From Saccharomycopsis phalli (Eukaryota > Ascomycota > Saccharomycetes > Ascoideales > Saccharomycopsidaceae), in NCBI GenBank assembly GCA_020342235.1, contig CP073218.1:1054001-1118000 (forward strand): a stretch of 64,000 bases of DNA, given 5' to 3'. Shown piece by piece: positions 19,991-30,525 of this stretch. The notes beneath the pieces are model-generated. The model did not search any database. It was not told the DNA's origin and saw nothing but the letters and a program-made list of their open reading frames with translations. The position numbers and the translations under genes were made by a program. Every line of letters begins with the position of its first letter. The first letter of the stretch is position 1.

Positions 19991-22819
19991 TTGACAATGA
20001 TACTCAGTTTAATGCGCTATATCCTTTGGCTTTTTAGCCAGGGATTCATGACTAACGTGTTGCTATTAAGCGACGCCCCCGATTTAAGTGAAACTATCCC
20101 GTCAGTCGAAAATTTCGACTATGTTGATGCCCTATTCGAACGTCCCGTCTTTGATCCGGCCAGTCAGTGCTGGATATTTGACAATATGAGTCTTAACTTT
20201 GCCCAAGTCTGTCTCGAGGGAGAGAACTTGGAGCCTATTGCGTACGTTCGGGGTTACTTCCACCAATTGGTTACTCAATTGGCCGGTATTGATGCCGAGA
20301 GACTTACCATGTTACATGGGATGTCGGTGTTGGTTATTGGAATGTCTCTTTTGGTATCTGTTGGTATGGTTGGCGGATTCTTTAGTTGGTTACGTGCTCG
20401 TGAGTCTGCTGACGAGTACGGTATCGATGAAGAGCAATACATGGAAGTTTTGCCATTGATTCAGAATGGTAAAAAGGATTATGATGATGACAATAACAAC
20501 GAAAGGGATGTGGAATTCGGAGTAGGTGAGATGGTAGAAGTTACCATGGGATCATTTGAGGAGGATGATTTGTGGGAGGAGAGGAGTGCTGTTTTGGAGG
20601 AGAGGAGTGTCGCTTTGGAGGAAAAAAGTATGGTATATAAAGCTAAAAAGGTGAGCAGAGAGGGACAAGGAGAAGAGGCAGGGGAAATCTCCTGGGAGGA
20701 AAAAGGCCTTGCTGAATTCTTGGAAGAAAACGGTATTGCAGCCTCCTGGCGTCAGGACTCTGAAAACTCAAACCTATCACCGGTTGATTCTTTGTCTCGC
20801 TACAAAACCATCCCCAATGAGGGAGCTCCAGTTGGATTTGCAAAAAAACCTGGAGAGGTTGTAGTGAGAGAGAATATAAATGGCTGTCTTATAGGCTCAT
20901 CTGGCAAGCAAAAGATAGTCACGGTCAGTGATGATAAATGTGTTTCTAATATACCCCGTGGCTCTACGATCCACTGTGCTGAAACTGGTTCATTCCAGTG
21001 CCAGTCAGCTGAGCTTTTAACCCTTGACGAACAATCGTCAGAGGTTAACGGAGAGAAACACAAGAAGTACGGAAATCCAAAGGAAAATGATCCGGATGTT
21101 CCTTTGGAAAAGCGCAAGTCCCCAGAAAAATTTATACTAACGGTAACTAGGTTGTGGCAGAAATTCTTCCCCTTGAAGGTGAGTAGCAAGACTAGAGTTT
21201 CCGAAAAAGCCGCTATATTAAACACAGAGGCTTTAGAGCCAGTTTCACACGAGAAAGTGGCCGATCAGGGACCCTGTCAGGGACCAGAGGAAGTTGGATC
21301 GCTAGGGTACGGCGAAAAGACAATGGAATTCACCGAAATCCCGAAGAGTTGCGCAAGGACTTTCCGAATGTGTCGGAGACTTCCAGGTGCCAGGAAGAAG
21401 TCTAAGAGGACTGGCTCTTTTGCCGGACCTGATCCAGTGGGTGAGATTTCTGCGTCATTGCAGAATGTCGACCTCACCGGATCGGCTTCTTCTGGGCTCT
21501 GTGTTGACTCCGATATCAGGGCGAATGGCTCGCGTAGTGGGTTTTCCAGGTGGAAGTGGAGACCTGGCTCTTTTCACTCCATCCCCGGGGTGATGATGAC
21601 CTCCGGTAACACGACGCGGGAACTTGTAAAGCCGCCAATCGTGTTGAAGAGTGCTCTAAGACGAAACGACGGTCAAGCTACAACCCCAAAAGTAACAAAG
21701 AAGGTCCACTTTGACTTGGTTCCGAAAATTAAGCTCATTCCTTACCAGCAATTGCCGGTTAAAGGGAAGAGGGGAAAGCTAGCCAATGCTATTAAGAAGA
21801 TTCCTTGTGTGAAGAATTTCAACAGGGCGGAGAATATTTCTCCGGGAGTACGTTTGCTTCGCTTAAAGCATTTTTTCCAGTCTTCGCAATCTTGGCTCAA
21901 ATCATTGGGCCAAAATGCTTGCGCAAACCCTTACCAAGGCCAGCTTCAGTATTTGAAGGGAGCAGATCAATCCAAATCTCTTGGAGAAGCTCCATCTAGA
22001 CAGTGTGGTTCCAATGGTGGGCGGCCACATTTCTCCGCACTGTTTACGAGACGCAACTATTCGCTCGACATGTTCATCCAGGAATGTTTCCCTGACAAGG
22101 AAACAGGTATTATTCCACAGACCTATGTGACTTCACCCATCACGGTCAGGCATGTCAAGGAGCTTTTTGGCCTCTTGAGGTCGAAAAACACCAACTTCAC
22201 CCACCACTTCATGGCCTTGGAGAAACTTGCGGTTTTTGCTTGGCGGCGGGATTTCTCGCCAGAAGTAAGTTTCACATTACTCAGAGAGTACAAGGTCTCC
22301 TTGCAGTCTATTCGAGAGAAGACACTCGGCAAGGATATACGGGTTGTGATGCAGGCTGTCAGTATGGTACGCAACATGGTTGTGTGTCACTCTGACAAGC
22401 TAGATAAAGATACGTTGCTAACGAGCATAATGCTGGTTCTGAAATTGTCCGGATCGAAGTTTATTTCAAGAGCGCAGTTGCACAATAGATGCCTCAACAG
22501 TTTATGCCAGATGATGAAAAGTATAAACACCCAGCAAATGAGACGAATCCTCGGGGTTGTCTTTAGCACTTGTCACACAAAGCTTATACCAAATCAGAAC
22601 TTGCTTGAATCCTGGCGGTTAATCATGATTAAGTTCTACTTGCTCAGCCACATTGACCGGGACTTGTCTTGGTTTATGACAGACTTGAAACTGTATTTAT
22701 ACAGAATGAGTGACTTGAAGTGCACCAACATATTTTTAAAGTCTGAGATGGTAGACATTTTTATAATTTCCAAAGGGCTGGGTGTCCCTATGGAATTATC
22801 TCCTCGGCTTTTCAATTGA
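19991..22819 (+). CDS. unknown 942-residue membrane-associated protein
   Basis: A long uninterrupted frame. The N-terminus is hydrophobic (MILSLMRYILWLFSQGFMTNVLLL; signal peptide or anchor). A second hydrophobic segment lies near residues 105-135 (MSVLVIGMSLLVSVGMVGGFFSWL). A long polar, low-complexity middle follows, with repeats like AVLEERSVALEEKS and basic/serine-rich patches. The last 260 residues or so (from about YSLDMFIQECFPDKETG) look like an alpha-helical folded domain with many Leu/Val heptads. I recognise no family. If residues 1-25 and 105-135 both span the membrane, the large C-terminal part would share the side of the N-terminus; topology is a guess. A fast-evolving or lineage-specific gene is likely. 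An alternative start is Met3. Confidence 0.7.
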   Translation: MTMILSLMRYILWLFSQGFMTNVLLLSDAPDLSETIPSVENFDYVDALFERPVFDPASQCWIFDNMSLNFAQVCLEGENLEPIAYVRGYFHQLVTQLAGIDAERLTMLHGMSVLVIGMSLLVSVGMVGGFFSWLRARESADEYGIDEEQYMEVLPLIQNGKKDYDDDNNNERDVEFGVGEMVEVTMGSFEEDDLWEERSAVLEERSVALEEKSMVYKAKKVSREGQGEEAGEISWEEKGLAEFLEENGIAASWRQDSENSNLSPVDSLSRYKTIPNEGAPVGFAKKPGEVVVRENINGCLIGSSGKQKIVTVSDDKCVSNIPRGSTIHCAETGSFQCQSAELLTLDEQSSEVNGEKHKKYGNPKENDPDVPLEKRKSPEKFILTVTRLWQKFFPLKVSSKTRVSEKAAILNTEALEPVSHEKVADQGPCQGPEEVGSLGYGEKTMEFTEIPKSCARTFRMCRRLPGARKKSKRTGSFAGPDPVGEISASLQNVDLTGSASSGLCVDSDIRANGSRSGFSRWKWRPGSFHSIPGVMMTSGNTTRELVKPPIVLKSALRRNDGQATTPKVTKKVHFDLVPKIKLIPYQQLPVKGKRGKLANAIKKIPCVKNFNRAENISPGVRLLRLKHFFQSSQSWLKSLGQNACANPYQGQLQYLKGADQSKSLGEAPSRQCGSNGGRPHFSALFTRRNYSLDMFIQECFPDKETGIIPQTYVTSPITVRHVKELFGLLRSKNTNFTHHFMALEKLAVFAWRRDFSPEVSFTLLREYKVSLQSIREKTLGKDIRVVMQAVSMVRNMVVCHSDKLDKDTLLTSIMLVLKLSGSKFISRAQLHNRCLNSLCQMMKSINTQQMRRILGVVFSTCHTKLIPNQNLLESWRLIMIKFYLLSHIDRDLSWFMTDLKLYLYRMSDLKCTNIFLKSEMVDIFIISKGLGVPMELSPRLFN

Positions 22820-23084
22820 GCAAGTCCCATATTGATGGGATGTTGTGGATGGTGGTTGGGTTATATTTGAAGGTATATGAGGTATAGCTAATTAATTTGC
22901 AGTATGTCTTGTAATAATTATCATTACTAAATAACATTAAATTGAACTTCAGGGCAATTTTCCACATTCAACAAAACACGGGCAAAAGTTTGGCACATAG
23001 CTTAGCTCTCAAAAGTGGGAACAACTCCGTCAAACATGAAACACTGTTGTAGCTAAGTATACGCCTTTGTTGGCCATTGATAAG
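22820..23084. other. gene-free spacer, no feature seen
   Basis: 3' flank of the 942-residue gene; AT-rich; nothing recognised. Confidence 0.35.
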
Positions 23085-23175
23085 ATAATAATAATTATTT
23101 TTGTATTTAATTACTGTCTCAGGTGACACAATCATTCAACACTTGTGTTCTCACTCGGAAACATTAGATGAGGAT
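23085..23175 (-). mobile_element. LINE/SINE tail fragment
   Basis: The + strand has A/T-rich 'aataataattatttttgtattta', then 'ctgtctcaggtgacaca.tcattcaacac' and 'tctcactcggaaaca'. This is the reverse complement pattern of the shared LINE/SINE-A tail. Confidence 0.5.
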
Positions 23176-24099
23176 GATACCATCAGTTAGATTAAGCTGC
23201 AATGAGCTTAGTAATTAGTAAAAGAGTAAAGCTCCTTCCCTTTATTTAACAACAAAGTATTGCCGATCCTAACTATAATCCAGTTATTCAACTCCAAAGA
23301 GATCATGAAAAATATGAGTTCTTGTCAAGTTGGTAAAATATAAAATGAATTTGAACTTCCGGGCGACACAGCCGGGCCCCAAACAACAGAAAACCGTATG
23401 GATTCTCAAGACAAACCCATTGACCAACTTGAAATCGACCCAAATGCTACCAGGACACTAGCAACACAACCCAACTGCCAGAGTGGAAAAGTCTTTGGCC
23501 GATTAGTATGAAACCGACTCCTCGTAAGACAAATTAAGCGGGTGTGCCACTCCAGCACGCGAATACTTGTCACCTCAACAAACTCGAAATCGAAAAAACG
23601 TCAAAGAAAGGGACATTCAACCTTACAAAGTCCACACCTCCCAAACCGGCGGTAACTCACAATACACAATCTATGACGGGGCTCGTAACACAGGAAATCT
23701 GCAGAGTACTAAGCGCCGTAATTGGGAACATCTGCAAATGTCAGAATTGACACAATGACCCTCCTTTATGAAACTGGACAGGAGGAAGCTATTTGATTTC
23801 TTCAAACAGCCATGAATTTTTACAGCACAAAGCCAGCTAACCAAAAAGTGACCAAACCACTGCACGAGTCAAAACTTGAGCACCAAAAAACAGCCGCTAA
23901 TGACCTAGAAATTGCAGATAGATTGGCCTAATACGTTATTCTACATAATAGAGCGTGGAATACAGCAAATGGTAACCAATACAATACCACATCCATGCTC
24001 ATCGTTGATCAATCTGACGACAAAATTCTGATGATCACTCACTCCGACCCACTACTTTCGGGTCCACCTCAATGAACCCTTTTCTGAGGAAACAAAATG
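23176..24099. other. possible 5' part of the LINE relic
   Basis: Short open frames (e.g. 23544-23750) are Lys/Thr/Asn-rich with no domain recognised. The position directly before endonuclease-like and reverse-transcriptase-like sequence would suit a LINE ORF1 or 5' region, but nothing in the sequence proves it. Confidence 0.3.
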
Positions 24100-26832
24100 A
24101 AGCTTTAAGAAGTCATTGGATTACCAGGAGCTCTTAACACGAAGCCATGGGTCTCACTGGTGATCCAGGAAGTTCCAGTAAAATACTTTCCAGATAAAGT
24201 AGCACAAGGAATCACTAGAGTCATCGCACTCGAACATTGGGAAGAGGAAGTCTTGTGCGCAGCACCAAGACCACTTATCCGATCTGAAAACCTTCCTGAC
24301 TGGTCTACAATCCCTCTTGACACTAACCAACGCTACTCAGCTCGATTATTCTCTCCAGATGAAGAGACAGCGAAATTCACATCAGAACGCTACTGCATCA
24401 AAGGAACAATTTACAAACTAAGCGAATACAAGGGAATATACAACAAAGGAAAACGAACCCATATTGACCTCAGTAGAGAGCCACCAAGACGTCCACATTA
24501 AAACTGAGGCTCCAGTTCACAAAAGAGCCAACCGTCATCCACACCTGCTTTTAATGCACGAGGTAGCACACAAGAGAACCAAAACGCCACGAGTAACCCC
24601 TCCAGCCAGCCCAAGGTCCCACCAAGCTAGTGATCAACACAACGGAGACTTATCCAGTCACTTACGAAAACTCAACAAGATATAATCTACGGTCAAGCTG
24701 AACTCAGATGGTTGCCCACAGTGACTCAAGCCGCGCCAACTCACAATGAAGATCACAATTATATCAATCAGCATCCAGAAACAAATGCCGCATCTTGAAG
24801 TGGTTATTGACTATTACAAGAACTCGGCAGTAATATTATTGGCTCAGGACACTGCACATCAGTACAATAATGCCGCTTATGATAAATATGGCCAACTCCC
24901 TGAGGTCAATGAACTGTTGGCATGGCCCAGTGCCACGGTATGTTAACTAGAAACTTAGAGATAAATAATATGGCTACCAAACAAGGTACGTCAAAGAATT
25001 AAAGGACAAACTGTGTTGGATTCACCTTATAATCATGAAAGCAATTTGTGAACATTATCAACACCTACAATGCATCGCACGACTTCGAGGCTCGCCTCAA
25101 GTTCCGGTCGCTAAAACTAGTGAGAAACTACATGATAGACAAACAAGGTGCTTTCAATGGAATTACAATGGGTGACCTCAATACTGCAAACCCCTTATTT
25201 ACTACCCACCGCATAGCGAGTTTAGAAGCACAGAAAGCCACAATGAGATTCAATGACAACATGGAAATGAGAAACTTCAATGTACTAACATCATAGACCG
25301 GTCCACATATAGGGATGGGGATACTCTTGATGTTCTATTAATCAGCGACTGACTCAGACCCTAAGGCAACTAATTGGCACGAACACCTCAATGAAACTAG
25401 TAAATAGCCGTTCAAAAAGGTGGTTTACTCAGCAAGTTAAGGATTCGTATCGAACTGTCACTAGCCTCGCCATGGGAGATACAGAACGAAGCAATGCTCA
25501 GAAGGCCTTTCAGGAAACTGTTTAAAAAGCCAAGTCCAAGTGCTGAAATGATTTCCTACTCAGGTTAGATCACGCCACCATTTGGACCGCCTACTAGTAC
25601 ACAATAACAGCGAAGCGTAATAAAATGATTAAACTGTTTGAGGAACAACGTGAAACCTTTGCCAAAGCCTTTTTCCCGTAAACTACTATGAGCAAGAGTC
25701 CCGCACCAGCTTCGTTCCAACCGTACAAAACTCATTGGAACGACATTGAACCAATAACGAAGGGGGAAATATTCAACACCATCAGATACCCTATGCTCAG
25801 AAAAGTTCCAGGTCCTGACCGGCTCACCGTTGGTCAAATCAGGGATCTTTAGCAGGGGAAACACCTTCCCTGACCAGTAGGAATTAACATACAACGCGTG
25901 CCTCAAACTTGGCGCATTTCCTGAACAATGGAAAACTAGCATGACGGTAATAATCCCAAAGTCGGGAAAGACCAACTATAAGACAGTAAAATCACTCCAA
26001 CCGATTAGCTTACTTAACATACTTGGGAAAATCTTAGAGTCAATCATGACCCAAGGATTGGTCGCCAAAATATAACTCCCATCTTACCAATTTGGGGGAC
26101 GCAAAGGTTATTGCGCAACGGGTGTGGTTACAACCTTGGTAAACAATCTCAAAGTATACACCAAGACCCATTTCAAGGCAAACCAGAAAATGTCACTAGA
26201 CGAGTCCGAACATTCTGGAGAAGTCCTCGTCGACATTGTAGGTACCTTCGACAACATGAGCCACCCGATCCTACTAAGAAAAATGAGGGCCATCGGAACT
26301 CCATCCGAGATAATCAATTGGACTAGCAACTTTTTACATAACAGGAGCACTCAGCTCAAAATCGATGGATAGATATCAGATCAGCAAACAAGTCAACCGT
26401 GCTTAAATTAATGCCACCGATGGTGTCAAGAGAATTTCACAAACTTCGAATATGGACCGAAACTTTCGTTCATTCGATTATTCCGGAATTCCAGACGCCT
26501 ATCGAAATGTGACTATGGCATCCAACTACTGAAAGGATGGCGGATGGAGGAAACAAATGAAGTCAAATTATTGGGAATTACCCTTGAATCAAAGTTCAGC
26601 TTCAGGAGCCATCTCAAACTAACATCGAGTAAGATGCGCCGCACGACTGAACAAATACAGTACTTGAACAGAATTACAAGATGAACCACGGGACGCACCA
26701 CGATAATTTTGTTCAAAAAGTGTGCAGTTCCAATCATATTGTATGGACTTGAGATGTTCTATAACAACATGACAAAAACCCAGTGAAGACAGGTCAATGT
26801 AATATTCAACTCAAATCTAAGACTGGATCTAG
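24100..26832 (+). mobile_element. decayed LINE (non-LTR retrotransposon), endonuclease and reverse transcriptase
   Basis: Pieces of an APE-type endonuclease and a reverse transcriptase lie in order on the + strand in several frames. Endonuclease-like: NIINTYNASHDFEARLKF followed by GDLNTANPLF (25048-25200) and GDTLDVLLIS (near 25315). Reverse transcriptase-like: EITKGEIFNTIRYPMLRKVPGPD (about 25755), VIIPKSGKTNYKTVKSLQPISLLN, then VDIVGTFDNMSHPILLRKM with WTSNFLHNRSTQLKIDG (26124-26370), then EVKLLGITLESKFSFRSHLK and VPIILYGLEMFYNN (26555-26770). The fragment that should hold the YxDD active site is missing, apparently by internal deletion between 26370 and 26500, and several stops and frame changes occur, so it is dead. 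The motif order suits Tad1/L1-like fungal LINEs. The 3' end is lost at about 26832, where a subtilase pseudogene follows. Confidence 0.8.
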
Positions 26833-26984
26833 GTTTACTTATGGCCACGGCTGCCCCGATCATCTACGTCGAATGTGGTATTCCGCTACTAAAGATCCTA
26901 CTCAAGTCCTTGGCAATAATGAAATACATGAGATGGTTCATGAATACATCACGCTAAAATCTGATTTGCTCAAGTTTGTTCCAA

Positions 26985-27597
26985 ACTACCACGATCGATG
27001 GAGCAATATACATTCTTGATGTGGCATCCCCAGAGGGCATTCAAAAGTACGTATCAATTTTTCAGAAACCGCCACAATATCTGTACCTGAAACCAGACCA
27101 CGGAACTAAAAAGACCAATGAGCCTTATAGTCACCGCCCCGTTCAATTTTGTAGTCGACGATTACCTTGATGTGATGAGAATATACTTTAAAAAGGGGGT
27201 AGTGATCAATATCAATTTTAACAGGTTTGTTAAACCTGGTGAACCACACACCATGCTGAATATAATTTACGACCTCTCCATGAAGTACGAAAGTATCCAC
27301 TTTGTCGTGTCAGCAGGAAACGAAAATGCCGATGCCTGCAATAATGGTGTGGCTAGTTCCCAGCATGCCACCATTACTATAGGTGCCGTCAATCACAACG
27401 TAGTGCAATCATCATTTTCCAACTGGGGGTCGTGTGTTGACATTTTTGCTCCAGGGGAAAGCATCCAGCCTTGAAACAAGCTTATCAATCGAACTTCGTA
27501 TGCTGCTCAACTCGTCACTGGTGTTGTTGTATACCTTGTATCGCGAAACCAAGACCCAAATAGTTGCTTCTGTTTCCAAGACAACGTACGATAATGA
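26985..27597 (+). pseudogene. cerevisin-like subtilase (peptidase S8) pseudogene
   Basis: The best part (27240-27470) reads SIHFVVSAGNENADACNN, then ATITIGAV, then SFSNWGSCVDIFAPGESI, typical of proteinase K/cerevisin-type subtilases around the oxyanion-hole Asn. After an in-frame TGA the same frame continues with RTSYAAQLVTGVVVYL, corresponding to the catalytic GTSMASPHVAG block; the Ser is kept but its neighbours differ. Upstream, GAIYILDVASPEG (about 27000) and DHGT (about 27100) may be traces of the Asp and His blocks in other frames. The prodomain is absent. A secreted or vacuolar protease was presumably lost; the 5' side joins the LINE relic. Confidence 0.75.
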
Positions 27598-27700
27598 TGG
27601 ATGGGCAAAGTTCATTGCTGTATATTTTTCTACTGAATTACACAGTTTCACGACAATTTCTATTACTATACTAACTTTATGTAATACTGACCAGCAGTAT

Positions 27701-28381
27701 TTACGCTGAAGTTGGCTGTGGGGTTCCCGAAGTTTGAGCAGTGGCATCCGCAATATCAGTGACTTGAGCGGAATCAGTAGCTTTAGCAGAGCCAGTGGTT
27801 TGAGAAGAATCAGTGGCATGACCATTTATAATATCATAGAGCTGAGTGCCTAAGCCAATCACATGCCCTGCATCGCCCGCAAGCTGTCCATAAGGAGCAA
27901 ATCCACTTGCAAGTGAATCCATAAGACCAGCCTTGGTTGTGGTTGGTTTTTGTGGTTTTGAAGAGTCGGCTGGTGGATTAGCTGCTGGTGGATTAGCTGC
28001 TGGTGGATTAGCTGCTGGTGGATTAGCTGCTGGTGCCTCTGGCTTTGGTGCCTCTGGCTTTGGTGCCTCTGGCTTTGGTGTCTCTGGCTTTGGCGTTTTT
28101 GGCTTTGGAGTTCTTGGTGTCGCATTGATAGCAACTGGTGTTTCTGGGTTTCTAGCTGGTTTGTTTGAACCACCCTTTTTACCACCTTGTTTCCCGAAGG
28201 CCTTCTTTTCTTGAATATCGTCGGCCAAACCATAATCGGAATCAGCTGAATCAGAAGGGAAAGAAGTAACAGCCGAAGAAAATATCGCAGTAGGCTGAAG
28301 TACAGTGGTGGTTTCGCCAATTGGTGCAGCAGCAGCAAGCGAAGTAAGGAAAACGAGAGTAAAAAGAGAGTGAGGTTGCAT
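27701..28381 (-). CDS. secreted Pro/Ala-repeat protein, relative of the one at 9580-9897
   Basis: 226 residues with a signal peptide (MQPHSLFTLVFLTSLAAAA, then PIGETTT). The middle holds pentapeptide-type repeats: PKTPKPETPKPEAPKPEAP, then four copies of AANPP. It ends with a glycine-rich hydrophobic part (GLMDSLASGFAPYGQLAG.AGHVIGLGTQL) and a Thr/Ser/Ala-rich tail with repeated ATDSAQ/TTGSAK. The signal region and the KKAFGKQGGKKGG segment match the 105-residue protein at 9580. The shorter relative lacks the Pro/Ala array, so the array probably expanded here. TATAAAAG lies about 50 bp upstream (near 28430). No known family; a wall or extracellular role is inference. Confidence 0.7.
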   Translation of the reverse strand: MQPHSLFTLVFLTSLAAAAPIGETTTVLQPTAIFSSAVTSFPSDSADSDYGLADDIQEKKAFGKQGGKKGGSNKPARNPETPVAINATPRTPKPKTPKPETPKPEAPKPEAPKPEAPAANPPAANPPAANPPAANPPADSSKPQKPTTTKAGLMDSLASGFAPYGQLAGDAGHVIGLGTQLYDIINGHATDSSQTTGSAKATDSAQVTDIADATAQTSGTPQPTSA

Positions 28382-28439
28382 GGTTAAGATGCTTTGATTG
28401 TTGTGGTTTTATGACAAACTGATTTCTTTTATATTACAG

Positions 28440-28830
28440 TCCGTCTGAATATTCCTCTACCTCATGTTTCAACGGACTCGTGGTTGTAAATGACTATATG
28501 GAACATGTATGAGTGGTTCCAAGAAAATAATGTCAAGTTGACAGCCAATATGCAACAAAACACTCAGTTTACAATAGGCGATATCGAGGCGTTTTTCTGG
28601 TACCGTGCTTGGCATGTAGGTTCACAATGTGTTTCTGAGACATTTCTGTCACATGTTGAGTTATCATGATGGAGGGTGCATGTCCTTGGTGAACAAGTCT
28701 CAGAGACGGTTTGAGGTTCACATAGGTCAATACAAATATGAATATTATATGGCAAGAGGTTTGGTATTACCATAGTCAGAGGTGCATGGTTAATTGGTTC
28801 CGTGTTCCGACTATTCTTGCTACTCAGCTG
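28440..28830. other. promoter-side spacer of the secreted gene
   Basis: Contains 'tctgagaca' and 'gtctcagagac' words (near 28635 and 28700) resembling those upstream of the related gene at 9580. No gene seen; a short frame on the - strand has no support. Confidence 0.35.
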
Positions 28831-28930
28831 TTATTCCTAATCAGGTTTACCCAACCAGTCGTCATTCCTAATCAGGCTTACCCCACAAGTTATCATTCCT
28901 AATCACGCTATTATTTCTTAGACAGATTAT
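28820..28930. repeat. tandem repeats around 'attcctaatcaggcttac'
   Basis: Three diverged units of about 33 bp with 'tcattcctaatca', followed by two copies of 'gctattatttcttaga'. Confidence 0.65.
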
Positions 28931-29379
28931 TATTTCTTAGAGGCTCTTGATTCTTTACCAGGCTATTATTTCCTTTGCCTTGGTACAATATTACCAATGT
29001 ACCATGACAAGAATTCATGAACGTGCCCAGATGAGAATTACAAAAATGTGCCTGGGACGAGTCCATTGATGATTGAAATGATTATTACCATGTACAAATT
29101 GTAGGAGTTGTAGAATGGTCCGTGACTCGTAACTCAGAGCCAAGGGTTGAGGAAATGAGCAAGAAACCTTGTAAAATGTAGCTGGAATTTGCGACAAAAA
29201 CATGTCGAGGTTTGATCCTCACCGATGACCATATTTAATTCCAAGATTCAATCAGCAAGGTTGTATTAACCATGAAGCACGTGCTATTAATATTGAGTCA
29301 TGGAGCATATACTATTAATATTCCTCCAAATACCGGAAAGAGGAAATAAACAAAGTCTAGTTATGAGGCATTACACTTG
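28931..29379. other. gene-free spacer
   Basis: A direct repeat, 'atatta' with 'gagtcatggagca' type sequence, lies near 29275-29330. A B-box-like 'ggtttgatcc' near 29210 has no matching A box. Nothing else recognised. Confidence 0.35.
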
Positions 29380-30030
29380 TTTCAAAGCTCAGCTTCAGGA
29401 GCCATCTAAAGCAAACATTGTCTAAGGTGCGCCGCACGGCTGAACAAATATGGTACTTGAGAAGAATGACAAGAGGAACCACGGGACGCACCACGATAAT
29501 TTTGTTTAAAATGTGTGCAGTCTCGATCATATCGTACGGACTTGAGGTGTTCTATAACAACATGACAAAACCCAATGGGGTCAAGTCAGTGTGATATTCA
29601 ACTCAATCCTGCGACTGGCACTAGGATTCGTTAGGCATGTGTCCAGATGCTCAAGAAAATGGCTTCAGACAACCAAAAAGTGGCAAGAAATGGACACCTC
29701 TAATAGTGATACTTCCCACTACAGGCACGCGCGGAAAATCAGCGCCATTACCACTCAAAGTGCACCGAGAAAAAACCAAGCTTCTCCTTACGGGAGCGTT
29801 TGCAGCCCCCAAGACAATCCTCAGTTTAATATCTCAATTACTCAGTGGAACAAGCCTCACGGATGGCTCGATACTCAGACTATGGTAATGAAGTCCCAAA
29901 ATACAAACGATGTGGACACCCTCCTCTTTCATGATACACGACCTCAGATGCTCTGGGCGTTTTGAAGCATTATTCCTGGCACATGGCGAGATTCAGTGGT
30001 GAACTTGGAAAGGCAGCAGGCTACCTCAAC
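29380..30030 (+). mobile_element. LINE fragment: end of reverse transcriptase plus 3' part
   Basis: The first 230 bp match 26597-26832 almost base for base (agctcagcttcaggagccatct, gtgcgccgcac, accacgggacgcacca, gacttgaggtgttctataac). The copy then continues beyond the point where the other is lost, through 'cagatgctcaagaaaatgg' and 'cctcacggatggctcg' to 'catggcgagattcag'. It links the reverse-transcriptase part to the 3' part seen at 11540-12210. No open gene. Confidence 0.8.
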
Positions 30031-30179
30031 TACGATTGACAACTCCAAATGACAACTCCAAATTGAGTTTAATTCTAACAGCCAACAGCTAATACCAGCT
30101 TCTTCAAAACTAATACGCTTGTTTAGCAGCCAAGTAGTGTGTAATACACTTGACTGTACGGAGACACAGTCTTGCTCCT

Positions 30180-30290
30180 CCAATGACCATTGTTTTGCAT
30201 ATTCACCAGCTAATGTAAAGTTTTTCCTCTGTAGTTTTCTTTCGACACTACATGGCCGTGTTTAGTCGTAGACGGCAAGTATAGATCACA
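30180..30290 (+). mobile_element. SINE-B 3' fragment
   Basis: 'gtagttttctttcgaca', 'ggccgtgtttagtcgtagacggc' (split 30252-30274) and 'tatagatcacagtctaga' match 49980-50060 of SINE-B in the same order. The hairpin arms here are GCCGTG...GACGGC. Confidence 0.55.
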
Positions 30291-30445
30291 GTCTAGATAA
30301 ATCTACCTGGATGAATCATCTAGATAAATCAGTCTAGATAAATCAGTCTAGATAAATCAGTCTAGATAAGCCGGTATAGATAAGCCGGTCTAGATGTATC
30401 TGCCTAGATAAATCATCTAGATAAGCCAGTCTAGATAATCTCTGG
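30285..30445. repeat. 14-16-bp tandem repeats (cagtctagataaatc)
   Basis: About ten units of 'agtctagataaatc' with variants 'ccggtatagataag' and 'tgcctagataaatc'. The array ends about 80 bp before the ERG26 start and starts at the SINE-B fragment. Confidence 0.85.
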
Positions 30446-30525
30446 AGTCCACTCTGACATGACATGGTCCACCGCGCATGCTTAGTCAGCACACTCTATC
30501 TCGTTTGTCGTATGCAAACTTCTCC

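Noticed and set aside
29200-29220. B-box-like 'ggtttgatcc'
   Set aside because: No A box, no acceptor-like pairing and no tail nearby.
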